A DNA stretch of 64,000 nt from Proteiniborus sp. DW1 (GTDB taxonomy: Bacteria > Bacillota > Clostridia > Tissierellales > Proteiniboraceae), in assembly GCF_900095305.1 (NCBI RefSeq), contig NZ_FMDO01000062.1, positions 1-64,000 on the forward strand, read 5' to 3'. The position numbers were made by a program, and so were the translations under genes. Shown here in pieces: positions 42,094-50,877 of the stretch; the stretch's first letter is position 1; each line of letters starts with the position of its first letter. Below the pieces are notes generated by a model that saw only the letters and a list, made by a program, of their open reading frames with translations, did no database searches and was not told the origin of the DNA.

Positions 42094-43050
42094 TTAGCCT
42101 CCTATTTGATACATACTATCAGTTATATACTGACCGTCCTCTAAATGATGTGCTTCTGGTTTTTGTTTAATAGCGTTTAATATGATTTTCTCTATATCTT
42201 CTCCTTGTCTTAGCTTGTCCTTTAAGTCAATTTCTTCATTTGAATGTAAACAAAGCTTTAACTTACCTTGAGATGTTAGTCTAACCCTATTACAATAGTC
42301 ACAGAACTTACATGATATAGGATTTATAATACCTACTCTTCCTTTTGCACCTGGCAGCTTATAATAAACAGCAGGTGATGATGGGTCTAGTCTTTCTACA
42401 CTCTTTAATGTATTTACTTTATCTAATATTACTTCGTTGGAAACAAAGTTTTCCTCAGCCCATTTTGAAGCTTCCCCTACAGGCATGAGCTCTATGAATC
42501 TTACGTCTATTTCATCTGCTCTTGTTAGATTAACAAAATCCTCTATTTCATTTACATTGAATCCACCAATTAAAACAGTATTTATTTTTATAGGAGTAAG
42601 ACCTACTGATTTAGCTACATCGATACCATCTAAAACATCCTTTAGCCTTCCACCTCTAGTGATTTGAGAATATTTCTCTTCATCTAATGTATCCAAGCTT
42701 ATGTTTACTCGATTAAGTCCTGCAGACTTTAAGTCTCGTGCATATTTTTTTAAGAGAATACCATTTGTAGTCATGGCTAAATCCTTTATTCCATCTAGGT
42801 TTCCTAGTTTTTCTACCAGATTAACAAACCCTTTTCTTGTAAGTGGCTCTCCACCAGTTAACCTGATTTTATTAATTCCTAATGAAACAAATACTTTAGC
42901 TATCTCATATATCTCTTCTAGTGATAGAATGTCTTTGTGTTCAACCTTACATATGCCTTTTTCAGGCATACAATATTTACATCTTAAGTTACACAAGTCT
43001 GTTACAGATATACGAAGGTAATTAATACTTCTTCCAAATGAATCCTTCAT
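42094..43050 (-). CDS. moaA: GTP 3',8-cyclase MoaA
   Basis: A 318-residue radical-SAM enzyme. The N-terminal cluster motif [15 protein letters not shown] (C-x3-C-x2-C) and the C-terminal cluster ligands [19 protein letters not shown] are present, as is the C-terminal Gly-Gly tail needed for activity. [13 protein letters not shown]-type block ([14 protein letters not shown]) near residue 66. It performs the first step of molybdopterin synthesis from GTP. Operon with moaC and, after a 131-base gap, the MOSC genes. Confidence 0.97.
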   Translation of the reverse strand: MKDSFGRSINYLRISVTDLCNLRCKYCMPEKGICKVEHKDILSLEEIYEIAKVFVSLGINKIRLTGGEPLTRKGFVNLVEKLGNLDGIKDLAMTTNGILLKKYARDLKSAGLNRVNISLDTLDEEKYSQITRGGRLKDVLDGIDVAKSVGLTPIKINTVLIGGFNVNEIEDFVNLTRADEIDVRFIELMPVGEASKWAEENFVSNEVILDKVNTLKSVERLDPSSPAVYYKLPGAKGRVGIINPISCKFCDYCNRVRLTSQGKLKLCLHSNEEIDLKDKLRQGEDIEKIILNAIKQKPEAHHLEDGQYITDSMYQIGG

Positions 43051-43179
43051 CTATTCACCTACTTTTCTTAGTCTTATGCTAATAATCATAGTGTAGCGGT
43101 ATTTTAACATTAGTATAACGATAGTGTAGCAAGCATAGCAGTAGTTAAACGGTTATGTCTACAGCTTAGCTACTGTCAC

Positions 43180-45078
43180 CTACTGGTTTATTAAAATTAT
43201 CTGTCCAGTTTGCTCAAGCTCATAGCCTCCAAGTACCATAACTCTTTCTTTGAATTCATCTGATTTTATTGTTTCAATGAATTCTTTAATTCTTTCATCA
43301 TTTAAGGATTCTTGTGTGACTAAAAAGTCATAATCCTCATAACCTACACTTACAAATTCTAGATCTAATGCTTTTGCAGCAGAATAAATCCCTAGGCCTG
43401 TTGTAGCAGAGCCTGTCTTCACCGCTGTAGCCACTGCCATATGTGTAGTCATTTCTCTATCATAACCTTTTATGTCAGCAGAGTCTATATTATGTTTATT
43501 GAGAAAGTAATCTAGTAGTATTCTAGTCCCTGCTCCTCTTTGTCTGTTTACAAAAACTATATCTTTTCTTAGCAAGTCTGTAAAGTCTTTTATTCTATTT
43601 TTGTTTCCTTTCTCTACAATAAAACCTTGAAGTCTTTTAACACCTTTTATGATAGCCATTTTATTTCCCGGGAAATATTTTTTTACATAGCTTATATTAT
43701 ACTCTCCAGTATTCACATCAAGTAGATGAATTGGTGCTATATGACATTCCCCTCTTCTCATGGCCAATATTCCACCCATGCTTCCTACATGTCCTGAAAC
43801 AAGCCTGATCATATCTGCAATTATATCCATAATCAAATCATGACTTCCTATAGAAACTAAAGTTTCTTTAATATTACTTAAAGGCTTTAGTAGTTTAACA
43901 TCAACTTCATCTCCAGCTTCTATGCCTTCAAGATTACGAGGGATTACAGCGATGCCATCAGCCTTAACTAAGCTCATAGTGACACCTGCTCCTCCTGGTA
44001 GTGGAGTGGCCACTAGCTTATTATTTACATACCCTAAGTTTACCCTAATTAATTCTCTATTTTTTAATGAGGAAACTATTCTCTTTGATACAGTTGCTTT
44101 GACTATTTCTTCTTTTTCTTCTTCAAGCCCTATATGTTTTAATATTAAAGGCTTAACAAATGTATCAAAGACTAAATAAGCAGAAACTGGATATCCTGGG
44201 ATTCCTATGACAGGTTTGCCTTTAACTACTCCAAGAATTGTAGGCTTACCTGGTTTAAGGGCGATTCCATGAACTATTACTTCTCCAATTTCCTCTATTA
44301 TCTTTACAGTATAGTCCTTCGTTCCTGCAGATGAGCCTGCATTTACTAATAATATATCATTCTCCTCTATTCCTTTAAGTATTGAATTCTTAAGAAGCTC
44401 ATATTCATCTTCTACTGGTCCATATCTATTTGGAGTTCCACCATACTCTAATATTAATCCTTCAAAAACTCTAGAGTTAGAATCTAGTATTTTACCTATG
44501 GTCAAACTATTAATATCGTCTATTATCTCTGTTCCTGTTGGTATAATTCCAACCCTCGGTCTTTTATACACCTTTAAGGTTTGAATTCCACCTGATATAA
44601 GAGCTCCTATGTCTATAGGTCTTATTTTATGTCTTGATGGTATTATCATTTCTGTAGCTACTATATCTTCTCCTATAGGTCTTATATGCTGCCAAGGGTG
44701 AGCCGCTTTAAGAATCTGAACCTTACTGTCACCTAATTCTATTACATCCTCTATCATAATAACTGCATCAAATGGTTCAGTTACTGGATTGCCTGTATTT
44801 ATATAAATAAAGTCTTTATTTAGCTCTAACACTTTAGGATTTACATCACTAGCTCCCTCTGTGTCTTTAGATTTTACTAATATTCCGTCCATTGCTGCTG
44901 CATTATAATGTGGAGATGAGGTTTTTGCATAAATTGCTTCATAAGTTATTCTTCCTAAAGCTTCTAGAACTTGAATTTCTTCGTGTTCAAATTCTTTAGC
45001 TAGCCTTTCATAATATAGTCTTCTGGCTTCATCAACATCTGTATTACCTATATAAATACTTCTATCTTCCTTTTTCAA
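43180..45078 (-). CDS. MoeA fused to periplasmic-binding-like domain
   Basis: A 632-residue protein. Residues about 1-405 are MoeA (PHYNAAAMDGILV, IPTGTEIID, VNAGSSAGTKDYTV, GIPGYPVSAYLVFD). Residues about 420-632 form a TupA/ModA-like ligand-binding domain without signal peptide (GGILAMRRGECHIAPIH, FVNRQRGAGTRILLDYFL, ATAVKTGSATTGLGI). MoeA inserts the metal into molybdopterin; the fused domain may hold molybdate or tungstate, a combination known in archaea and anaerobes. The start is TTG after GAGGGAG. A perfect Noc-binding palindrome lies inside the gene at 43663-43676. Confidence 0.92.
   Translation of the reverse strand: MKKEDRSIYIGNTDVDEARRLYYERLAKEFEHEEIQVLEALGRITYEAIYAKTSSPHYNAAAMDGILVKSKDTEGASDVNPKVLELNKDFIYINTGNPVTEPFDAVIMIEDVIELGDSKVQILKAAHPWQHIRPIGEDIVATEMIIPSRHKIRPIDIGALISGGIQTLKVYKRPRVGIIPTGTEIIDDINSLTIGKILDSNSRVFEGLILEYGGTPNRYGPVEDEYELLKNSILKGIEENDILLVNAGSSAGTKDYTVKIIEEIGEVIVHGIALKPGKPTILGVVKGKPVIGIPGYPVSAYLVFDTFVKPLILKHIGLEEEKEEIVKATVSKRIVSSLKNRELIRVNLGYVNNKLVATPLPGGAGVTMSLVKADGIAVIPRNLEGIEAGDEVDVKLLKPLSNIKETLVSIGSHDLIMDIIADMIRLVSGHVGSMGGILAMRRGECHIAPIHLLDVNTGEYNISYVKKYFPGNKMAIIKGVKRLQGFIVEKGNKNRIKDFTDLLRKDIVFVNRQRGAGTRILLDYFLNKHNIDSADIKGYDREMTTHMAVATAVKTGSATTGLGIYSAAKALDLEFVSVGYEDYDFLVTQESLNDERIKEFIETIKSDEFKERVMVLGGYELEQTGQIILINQ
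43663..43676. promoter_or_regulatory. Exact Noc-binding sequence inside a moeA gene
   Basis: ATTTCCCGGGAAAT, identical to the Bacillus subtilis Noc-binding consensus as I recall it, within codons for YFPGN. The noc gene is in this window at 62.3 kb. Confidence 0.65.
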
Positions 45079-45233
45079 TAGTCTCCCTCGCTTTCTATCA
45101 TTCTACCTTAACTCGAAACATAATAGAAATATTAAGCGAACTTCAGATTAAATCTACAACTCTTAGCGAGTGTAGATTTATAATCCATTAAGTATCTACG
45201 CTTATGTTTCTTAGCATTTCTTTATCTAGCAAA
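45079..45233. other. Nested inverted-repeat structure between moeA genes
   Basis: On the minus strand an outer pairing GAAACATAA/TTATGTTTC (about 45115-45214) and AAGCG/CGCTT enclose a strong hairpin, AAATCTACA with TGTAGATTT and CTC/GAG inside (45153-45182). It could be a folded leader RNA of the fused moeA gene or a small palindromic element. I do not recognise a known riboswitch in it. Confidence 0.4.
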
Positions 45234-46460
45234 CTATAAGAAATATACCTCTCTTATCTCTCCTTTTAATATCCCTTCTTCATGTGGCTTTAGTACAATA
45301 TATCCATCTGATTTAGAAAGTAATGTAATCATTCCCGACTTCCCAAAAGTTGGTATTGCATATGTTTTTCCTTCTCTTTCTACCACATTGACCAATTGAT
45401 ATGTTTCTTTTCCTGGTGATGAGGGAAAATTGAAATCAAGTATTGCAGTAGTTTTGCTAACTTTATCTTTTATATTCAATAAATTTCTTATGAAATACTC
45501 TATAAATACCTTGAAAACAATTATTGAAGAAACAGGATGTCCCGGCAGTCCAAATATTGCTTTCCCTTTTCCTTCTCCTATAATTGTAGGCTTTCCTGGT
45601 TTTATAGATACTCCGTGCACAAAAACACCTTTACCGTCAAATGAATTTATTACCTTGCTAGTATAATCTCTAGTTCCTACTGAGCTTCCCCCAGAAATTA
45701 TTACTATGTCTGAGACATCAAGTGCCTTTTCCACACTTCCTCTTAACAGTTCAAAGTCATCTCTCACAATGGACCTACCAGCAACCTTACCACCTAACTT
45801 CGTAATCAAAGAATGAAGTGCATAGCTATTTATATCTCTCACTTTTCCCATAGTGAGTTCTTCCTCTAAGTCTACTATTTCGTCACCAGTTGAAATTATA
45901 AAAAATCTAGGCTTTTTATATACCTTTATATTTGATACACCAAGGGCTGCTAAAACTCCTATATCTTGAGAAGATAATCTTTTTCCCTTTTCAATTATTC
46001 TCTCTCCTATTTTTATGTCATCACCTTTTAATATAACATTCTCACCAACTGATAGAGGTCTATATACCATTAAGGTTGAGTCATCAAGTTTTTCTGCATA
46101 TTCAATCATTATTACTGCATCTGAGCCTTCTGGTACCATACCGCCTGTAGGCACATAAATAGCCTCACCGTTGGATAACTTTATATTTGTTTCTTCACCC
46201 ATTCTAATTTCTCCTAAAAGAGTTAAGAAGCTTGGAATAGATTCACTTGCTCCATGGGTGTCAGAGCTCTTAACTGCATATCCATCTACTGTTGAACGGT
46301 TGAACTCAGGTACATTTTCTTTAGCTACTATATCCTCAGCAAGTATTCTATCTGTTGCTTCTAGTATATTAATCTCTTCTATTTCAATACTATACTCGTT
46401 AAAAGCCTCTAGCATCATTTTCCTTCCAGCTTCAACTGAAACTACATTGAAAAAGTCCAT
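45234..46460 (-). CDS. moeA: Molybdopterin molybdenumtransferase MoeA
   Basis: A 408-residue MoeA with the standard four-domain order: VPEFNRSTVDGYAVKSSDTHG, GMVPEGSDAVIMIE, ISTGDEIVD and ISGGSSVGTRDYTSKV, then GLPGHPVSSIIVFK. It catalyses metal insertion into adenylated molybdopterin. Its start codon lies one base past the tupC stop, so it is in the tungstate transporter operon, suggesting specialisation for tungsten. Two further MoeA-like proteins in the window (6.6 and 43.2 kb) suggest metal- or enzyme-specific forms. Confidence 0.95.
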   Translation of the reverse strand: MDFFNVVSVEAGRKMMLEAFNEYSIEIEEINILEATDRILAEDIVAKENVPEFNRSTVDGYAVKSSDTHGASESIPSFLTLLGEIRMGEETNIKLSNGEAIYVPTGGMVPEGSDAVIMIEYAEKLDDSTLMVYRPLSVGENVILKGDDIKIGERIIEKGKRLSSQDIGVLAALGVSNIKVYKKPRFFIISTGDEIVDLEEELTMGKVRDINSYALHSLITKLGGKVAGRSIVRDDFELLRGSVEKALDVSDIVIISGGSSVGTRDYTSKVINSFDGKGVFVHGVSIKPGKPTIIGEGKGKAIFGLPGHPVSSIIVFKVFIEYFIRNLLNIKDKVSKTTAILDFNFPSSPGKETYQLVNVVEREGKTYAIPTFGKSGMITLLSKSDGYIVLKPHEEGILKGEIREVYFL

Positions 46461-46461
46461 T

Positions 46462-47094
46462 CTAATAGGTCACCCTTCCCTTTTCAAGATAAATAATATT
46501 GTCACATATTCTATTTGACTGCTCTAGATTATGTGTAACAATTATAACCGTTGCTCCTGTTTCCCGATTAAAGTTTAATATTTCTCTTTCTAAAACCTTA
46601 ATGGATTCTGGATCTATATTTGATGTAGGCTCATCTAGTAATAAAAGCTCAGGTTCAAACACTAGTGCCCTTGCCAAAGATACTTTTTGTGATTCTCCTC
46701 CAGAAAGTAAATGTGCCTTTTTATCTCTAAGTCCTTCAATCCCTAACCTACTGATTACTTTATTGACTCTGTTTTTTATATCTTCTTTATTAAATTTTCT
46801 AATTTTTAAAGGATATTCAATGTTTAGATAAACTTTTCTTTTAAAAAGATAGGGTTTTTGTGAAACTAATGTCATCCTGTCATATGGTTTCGAATTAATG
46901 ACTGATTGGTCATACGATACTGTACCCGTATATTCATCATCCAGTCCTGCGATTATGTTAAGCAATGTACTTTTACCAGAGCCATTAGGACCAATTATCC
47001 CTGTTATTTTTCCTTTTTCTATTTCTAGCTTTTCTATATCTAGTACTAGTTTATCATTGTAATATTTTTTTATATTATTTATAGATACTTTCAA
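46462..47094 (-). CDS. tupC: Tungstate ABC transporter ATP-binding protein
   Basis: A 210-residue ABC ATPase. Walker A GPNGSGKSTLLNIIAG (about 35-50), ABC signature LLSGGESQKVSLARAL, Walker B LLLLDEPTSNID and the switch His in VTHNLEQ are intact. The start is TTG after GAGAGGA. It follows the permease gene by one base. Substrate is taken from the partner TupA. Confidence 0.93.
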   Translation of the reverse strand: MKVSINNIKKYYNDKLVLDIEKLEIEKGKITGIIGPNGSGKSTLLNIIAGLDDEYTGTVSYDQSVINSKPYDRMTLVSQKPYLFKRKVYLNIEYPLKIRKFNKEDIKNRVNKVISRLGIEGLRDKKAHLLSGGESQKVSLARALVFEPELLLLDEPTSNIDPESIKVLEREILNFNRETGATVIIVTHNLEQSNRICDNIIYLEKGRVTY

Positions 47095-47095
47095 A

Positions 47096-47785
47096 TTAAT
47101 CCTCTCCTTGATAGGAGTATATTATGCTATTTACCCCAAAAGAAATTATTAAAAGCACAATTCCTAAAGCTATTGCCATAGGATAATCTCCCATAGAATT
47201 CATCATTGAAATAGTTGTTGTAATAACTCTTGTATGGTTTTTTATATTTCCTCCAACTATCATAACTGCTCCAACCTCAGATATGGCTCTTGAAAAAGCT
47301 GTTGCAATATTAACTAAGATATCTACTTTTAGTTCTTTTATTATAAGTATTATTATATCAAGCTTCCCTGCACCTAAAGTTTTTCCTACCTTTTCAATAG
47401 TCTTTCCACGGTTTTTTGAAAGACTGTATGTTAGCCCAATTATTAGAGGAGTTACTAATAATGTTTGAGCAATTATCATAGCTGTAGGAGTATATAGTAA
47501 GTCAAGAAATCCTAATGGCCCCTTTCTTGAAAGTAATATAGCAACTACCAATCCCACTATTACTGAAGGAACACTCATCATTGTGTATACTAATCTTGAA
47601 AATAGGCGTTTACCTTTAAACTCCTTTATTCCTAAATAAATACCTAAGGGTATAGATATTATTGAAGAAAGAATAGTAGATAAAGAGGATACAAATAATG
47701 ATAATAATATTATCTTATATACTTCTTTATCTAAACTTATTAGTAAGTATCCTGCTTCTTTAAAACCATTTAAAATATAGTCCAT
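47096..47785 (-). CDS. tupB: Tungstate ABC transporter permease
   Basis: A 229-residue permease with five hydrophobic segments and the EAA-type cytoplasmic loop GKTIEKVGKTLGAGKLDI. SVPSVIVGLVVAILLSRKGPLG and SRAISEVGAVMIVGGNIKNHTR are typical of TupB/WtpB-like proteins. A terminator-like hairpin (47918-47950) in the 250-base gap after tupA could lower tupBC expression relative to the binding protein. Confidence 0.92.
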   Translation of the reverse strand: MDYILNGFKEAGYLLISLDKEVYKIILLSLFVSSLSTILSSIISIPLGIYLGIKEFKGKRLFSRLVYTMMSVPSVIVGLVVAILLSRKGPLGFLDLLYTPTAMIIAQTLLVTPLIIGLTYSLSKNRGKTIEKVGKTLGAGKLDIIILIIKELKVDILVNIATAFSRAISEVGAVMIVGGNIKNHTRVITTTISMMNSMGDYPMAIALGIVLLIISFGVNSIIYSYQGED

Positions 47786-47917
47786 TTAATTCTCCCCTTT
47801 GTAAAAATCCTAGCATAGCATTGTTTGCTACATACCATTGCACTTTCCTTGAGCTATGCAGTTCCGACTCTAAGCTAGGCAAGCATGAATCCCTAAAATA
47901 ATTATTATAGAAAAATA

Positions 47918-47956
47918 GCCGCATGCTGCCAGTGAGGCTAAGCATGCAGCTAGTAT
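47918..47956 (-). terminator. Partial terminator between tupA and tupB
   Basis: GCATGCT and AGCATGC arms with inner GCC/GGC pairing (47918-47950), followed within a few bases on the minus strand by CTATTTTTC. Read-through would make tupBC less abundant than tupA. Confidence 0.5.
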
Positions 47957-48036
47957 AACTTCTTATAGCTCTTAATTATACTACTTGAGTAAATAACTTT
48001 TATATTATTTTAGCTTATAATATATGATTTCAATTT

Positions 48037-48927
48037 TTACTTTCCATTAGGTACGAATAATGGCATTCCATACTTATCTACACCAAATTCACCTATTAGT
48101 TTTTGTCCTTTTTCAGACAACATCCAATCCATAAATGCTTTTGCTCCCTCAGCATTTATTTTATCACTTTTTTCTGGGTTTACTGGTATTATACCATATT
48201 GATTAAATAAATTCTCGTCTTTTTCTATTATTATATCAAGATCTAATGTATCTCTTAAGCTAAGATAAGTTGCTCTATCTGTTAATGTATAACCTTGTTT
48301 TTCTGAAGCTATTTTCAATACATCGCCCATTCCACTACCTGCTGATAAGTACCAATCTCCTTGTGGTTCTATGCCAGCTGTTTTCCATATTTCTAATTCT
48401 TTCTTATGAGTACCTGAATCGTCACCTCTTGAAACAAATTTAGCTTGGTTTTCAGAGATAGTAGTTAAACCTGTAAGAATATCATTTGGTGAATTTTCCT
48501 TTAACTTTAGAGGATCGTCTTTTGGTCCAACTAGTATAAAATCATTATACATTACATCATGTCTTTCAGTACCATGACCTTCTTTAACAAACTCTTCTTC
48601 TGATGCTTTAGCATGTACAAGTAGTATATCTGCATCTCCATCTTTCCCCATTTGAAGAGCTTTACCAGTTCCTACTGCTATAACCTTAACTTCTATACCT
48701 GTATCTTCAGTAAATTTAGGAAGCAAATAATCTAAAAGTTTACTATCTTGTGTACTAGTAGTTGTAGAAAGTATAATACTTCCACCTAATTTTTCTTCGT
48801 TATCATTTCTATTGCCATTAGATTGATCTACGGAATTTTCAGGTTGATCTGTAGATTTAGGTGTACATCCAACTAATAAAGAAAATACAAGTAAGATACT
48901 TAAAGAAATTAACAAAAACTTTTTCAT
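48037..48927 (-). CDS. tupA: Tungstate-binding lipoprotein TupA
   Basis: A 296-residue substrate-binding protein with a lipoprotein signal (positive start KKF, hydrophobic stretch, lipobox LLVGC with Cys21). The motif ILSTTTSTQDSKLLDYLLP is characteristic of TupA, which is selective for tungstate over molybdate. VSRGDDSGTHKKELEIWK and GMGDVLKIASEKQGYTLTDR follow as in the family. It is anchored outside the membrane. Preceded by a tandem array of structured repeats (48961-49325). Supplies tungsten for AOR and formate dehydrogenase. Confidence 0.95.
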   Translation of the reverse strand: MKKFLLISLSILLVFSLLVGCTPKSTDQPENSVDQSNGNRNDNEEKLGGSIILSTTTSTQDSKLLDYLLPKFTEDTGIEVKVIAVGTGKALQMGKDGDADILLVHAKASEEEFVKEGHGTERHDVMYNDFILVGPKDDPLKLKENSPNDILTGLTTISENQAKFVSRGDDSGTHKKELEIWKTAGIEPQGDWYLSAGSGMGDVLKIASEKQGYTLTDRATYLSLRDTLDLDIIIEKDENLFNQYGIIPVNPEKSDKINAEGAKAFMDWMLSEKGQKLIGEFGVDKYGMPLFVPNGK

Positions 48928-48960
48928 GAGTATTTTTTCCTCCTTTTATTATGTAGTTTT

Positions 48961-49325
48961 TTTAACCGCAATTTCCGAATGCAAATTTATTTGTGACTAC
49001 CCTCCATAAATTCGGTGATTGGGATATTTGACCTGCTAATCACTTCCTGATAAAAGAATTCAACAAGTAGGGATAAGTCGTTTACCGCAATCTCATAATT
49101 TAAATTTATTGGCTCGCTATCACTCGCATAAATTTGATTCTCCTTGCGTTTGACCTACCTACGATTCTTTTAAAAAGGCATTCAAATCAATCGAGTTAGG
49201 TCATTAGCAGTCAAATAACTAAATCTGCTAACTCCCTTCGGTCGTTCAAACTTGGTGCTTGATACATTTGACCTACCAGCAATTTCTCGATTAAAGCATT
49301 CGAAAAGTTAGGTTAGATCATAAAA
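48961..49325. repeat. Three tandem ~120-bp structured repeat units
   Basis: Units at about 48961-49080, 49081-49205 and 49206-49325. Shared blocks include TTTA(A)CCGCAAT at unit starts, AAATTTATT, CATAAATT(T/C)G, TTTGACCTAC and GTTAGGTCAT. Each has internal inverted repeats. A fourth related copy lies at 32134-32230. Spacers are not constant and units are too diverged for CRISPR. Confidence 0.6.
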
Positions 49326-49353
49326 AAAGACAGTCCCAAAAAGGACTGTTTTA
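49321..49353 (-). terminator. Terminator after fdhD
   Basis: ACAGTCC (49330-49336) with GGACTGT (49343-49349), flanked by A/T pairs and followed on the minus strand by CTTTTTTTA. About 117 bases past the fdhD stop. Confidence 0.75.
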
Positions 49354-49469
49354 AACTAGTGGCAAAACATTAAATTTTACCAACAGGTTAAAACTTTCCT
49401 TTCCAAATACGGGAGGCACAAGAATTTCTCCTTATACCCATCGGCTAGACTTCATGGTCAACATTGACT

Positions 49470-50252
49470 TTAGAAGTTTAAGCTCGGAAAATTTGAGTAG
49501 ATATTCATTTTTTCTCCTCTGGCAAAGCCTATGAGGGTTATATTTAATTCTCTTGCTAATTCTACTGCAAGACTAGTAGGAGCTGCTCTAGATACTAGTA
49601 TAGGAATTTCTCTTTTTGCAGTCTTTATAAGCATTTCAGACGATATCCTTCCACTAACTAGAAGTATCTTGTCTGTTAAGGGGATATCCTCCACTAATGC
49701 TCTTCCTAGTACCTTATCTAATGCATTATGTCTTCCTATGTCTTCTTCAAAGATAAGTATATCATTAAAGCTACATAGGGCACAACTATGAACCCCTCCT
49801 GTATTTAAAAAAAGCTCTGAGTTTTTACTAAAGGCTTTTACAAGGTTCTTTATTTCATCTAAGGTTATAGTTAAGTAATTATTTATCTTCTTAGACTTAA
49901 AGGAATCTAATACATTATAAAACAGTGTACCCTTACCACAGCCTGATGTAATAGTTCTTTTCCCATACAGTTTTTCTATTAATGAGCTTTTATTTTTTAA
50001 CTCAACATAAGAAAGACCTTTTTCTTCGTCTATTTTTAGATTAACAATGTCTGAAGTAGAACTTATAAAACCTTCTGAATAAAGAAAACCTACAGTCAAA
50101 TATTTAAGAGATTTTGGACTACATAGTAGTGTTATAAATTCTTCATCATTTATAAATATAGTAAAAGGATATTCTGAAACTACTATGTCTTCTTCTTTTA
50201 ATATATTGTCACCCTTCACTCTTATTATATCTACTTTTTTTGTATCATTCAT
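49470..50252 (-). CDS. fdhD: Formate dehydrogenase sulfurtransferase FdhD
   Basis: About 260 residues of the FdhD family, which transfers sulfur from a cysteine desulfurase to the Mo/W cofactor of formate dehydrogenase. Conserved blocks are LKYLTVGFLYSEGFI, LNTGGVHSCALC, EDIGRHNALDKVLG and VSRAAPTSLAVELARE. The active-site loop reads TSGCGKGTLF, with one Cys where E. coli has C-x-x-C. The ATG at 50252 with GAGGT upstream is preferred over the longer frame. Located in the same run as fdhA, so its target is evident. Confidence 0.93.
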   Translation of the reverse strand: MNDTKKVDIIRVKGDNILKEEDIVVSEYPFTIFINDEEFITLLCSPKSLKYLTVGFLYSEGFISSTSDIVNLKIDEEKGLSYVELKNKSSLIEKLYGKRTITSGCGKGTLFYNVLDSFKSKKINNYLTITLDEIKNLVKAFSKNSELFLNTGGVHSCALCSFNDILIFEEDIGRHNALDKVLGRALVEDIPLTDKILLVSGRISSEMLIKTAKREIPILVSRAAPTSLAVELARELNITLIGFARGEKMNIYSNFPSLNF

Positions 50253-50265
50253 AGGATTTACCTCT

Positions 50266-50868
50266 TTATTCATTAGCAATTTTAATCAAATAGTTATTTA
50301 AGTCTTCCTTTGTATTGAGATTCAAAAACATATCCCAATTAGGACTAAACCTTCTAGCCTCTTCTTCACTTATATAGTATACATCCACCTTCTCTAATAG
50401 TGAATTAATAGATCTATTACCACTAAAAAGATGCTTCTCTATTTCAATTTTGAGTTTTTTAGAATAAAAAGCATTAAAAGGCTCTATCCAACTACCAAAT
50501 CTAGTAATACAAGCAGAAGTATCTATGCATCTAATACTATTCTTCATATATCTTATATAATCAAAATTTATATTAGGCATGTCACATGCTAGAAAGTAGG
50601 AAAATTCATTTGAAGCCATGGTTAATCCTGCATGTATGCCGCTTAACGGGCCTCTTCCGACTATTATGTCACTAATTATCTTATCCCCAAGCCCCTTATA
50701 GCACTCAGGTCTATTAGTTACTATAATAATCTCATCAAACTCCTGGTTGAGTTTCATTATGAGACTATCCATAAGTCTTCTTTCATTAATTTTCAGTAGT
50801 TGCTTATCAAAGCCCATTCTAGAACTTTTACCACCTGCTAGTATGACAGCAGTACCAAACTTCTTCAT
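50266..50868 (-). CDS. mobA: Molybdenum cofactor guanylyltransferase MobA
   Basis: About 200 residues with the nucleotidyltransferase signature AVILAGGKSSRMGFDKQLL, GRGPLSGIHAGL and ACDMPNINFD. It adds GMP to molybdopterin to form the bis-guanine-dinucleotide cofactor used by formate dehydrogenase. The ATG at 50868 with AGGTG upstream is chosen. Placed between mog-like and fdhD genes. Contrast with the cytidylyltransferase at 5.2 kb. Confidence 0.94.
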   Translation of the reverse strand: MKKFGTAVILAGGKSSRMGFDKQLLKINERRLMDSLIMKLNQEFDEIIIVTNRPECYKGLGDKIISDIIVGRGPLSGIHAGLTMASNEFSYFLACDMPNINFDYIRYMKNSIRCIDTSACITRFGSWIEPFNAFYSKKLKIEIEKHLFSGNRSINSLLEKVDVYYISEEEARRFSPNWDMFLNLNTKEDLNNYLIKIANE

Positions 50869-50877
50869 ATATATCAC

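Larger units (their letters stand above)
48928..49469. other. tupA upstream region: repeats, terminator, unassigned patch
   Basis: A 542-base gap. From the tupA side it holds three tandem ~120-bp units (48961-49325), the fdhD terminator (49321-49353) and a patch at about 49385-49469 that looks more GC-rich than its surroundings and has no reading frame. The patch, read on the minus strand, has CTAGCCGATGGG and GTGCCTCCCG segments. I cannot match it to a known RNA family. Confidence 0.45.

Noticed and set aside
48961-49325. CRISPR array
   Set aside because: Repeats are ~120 bp, diverged and without regular unique spacers; no cas genes.
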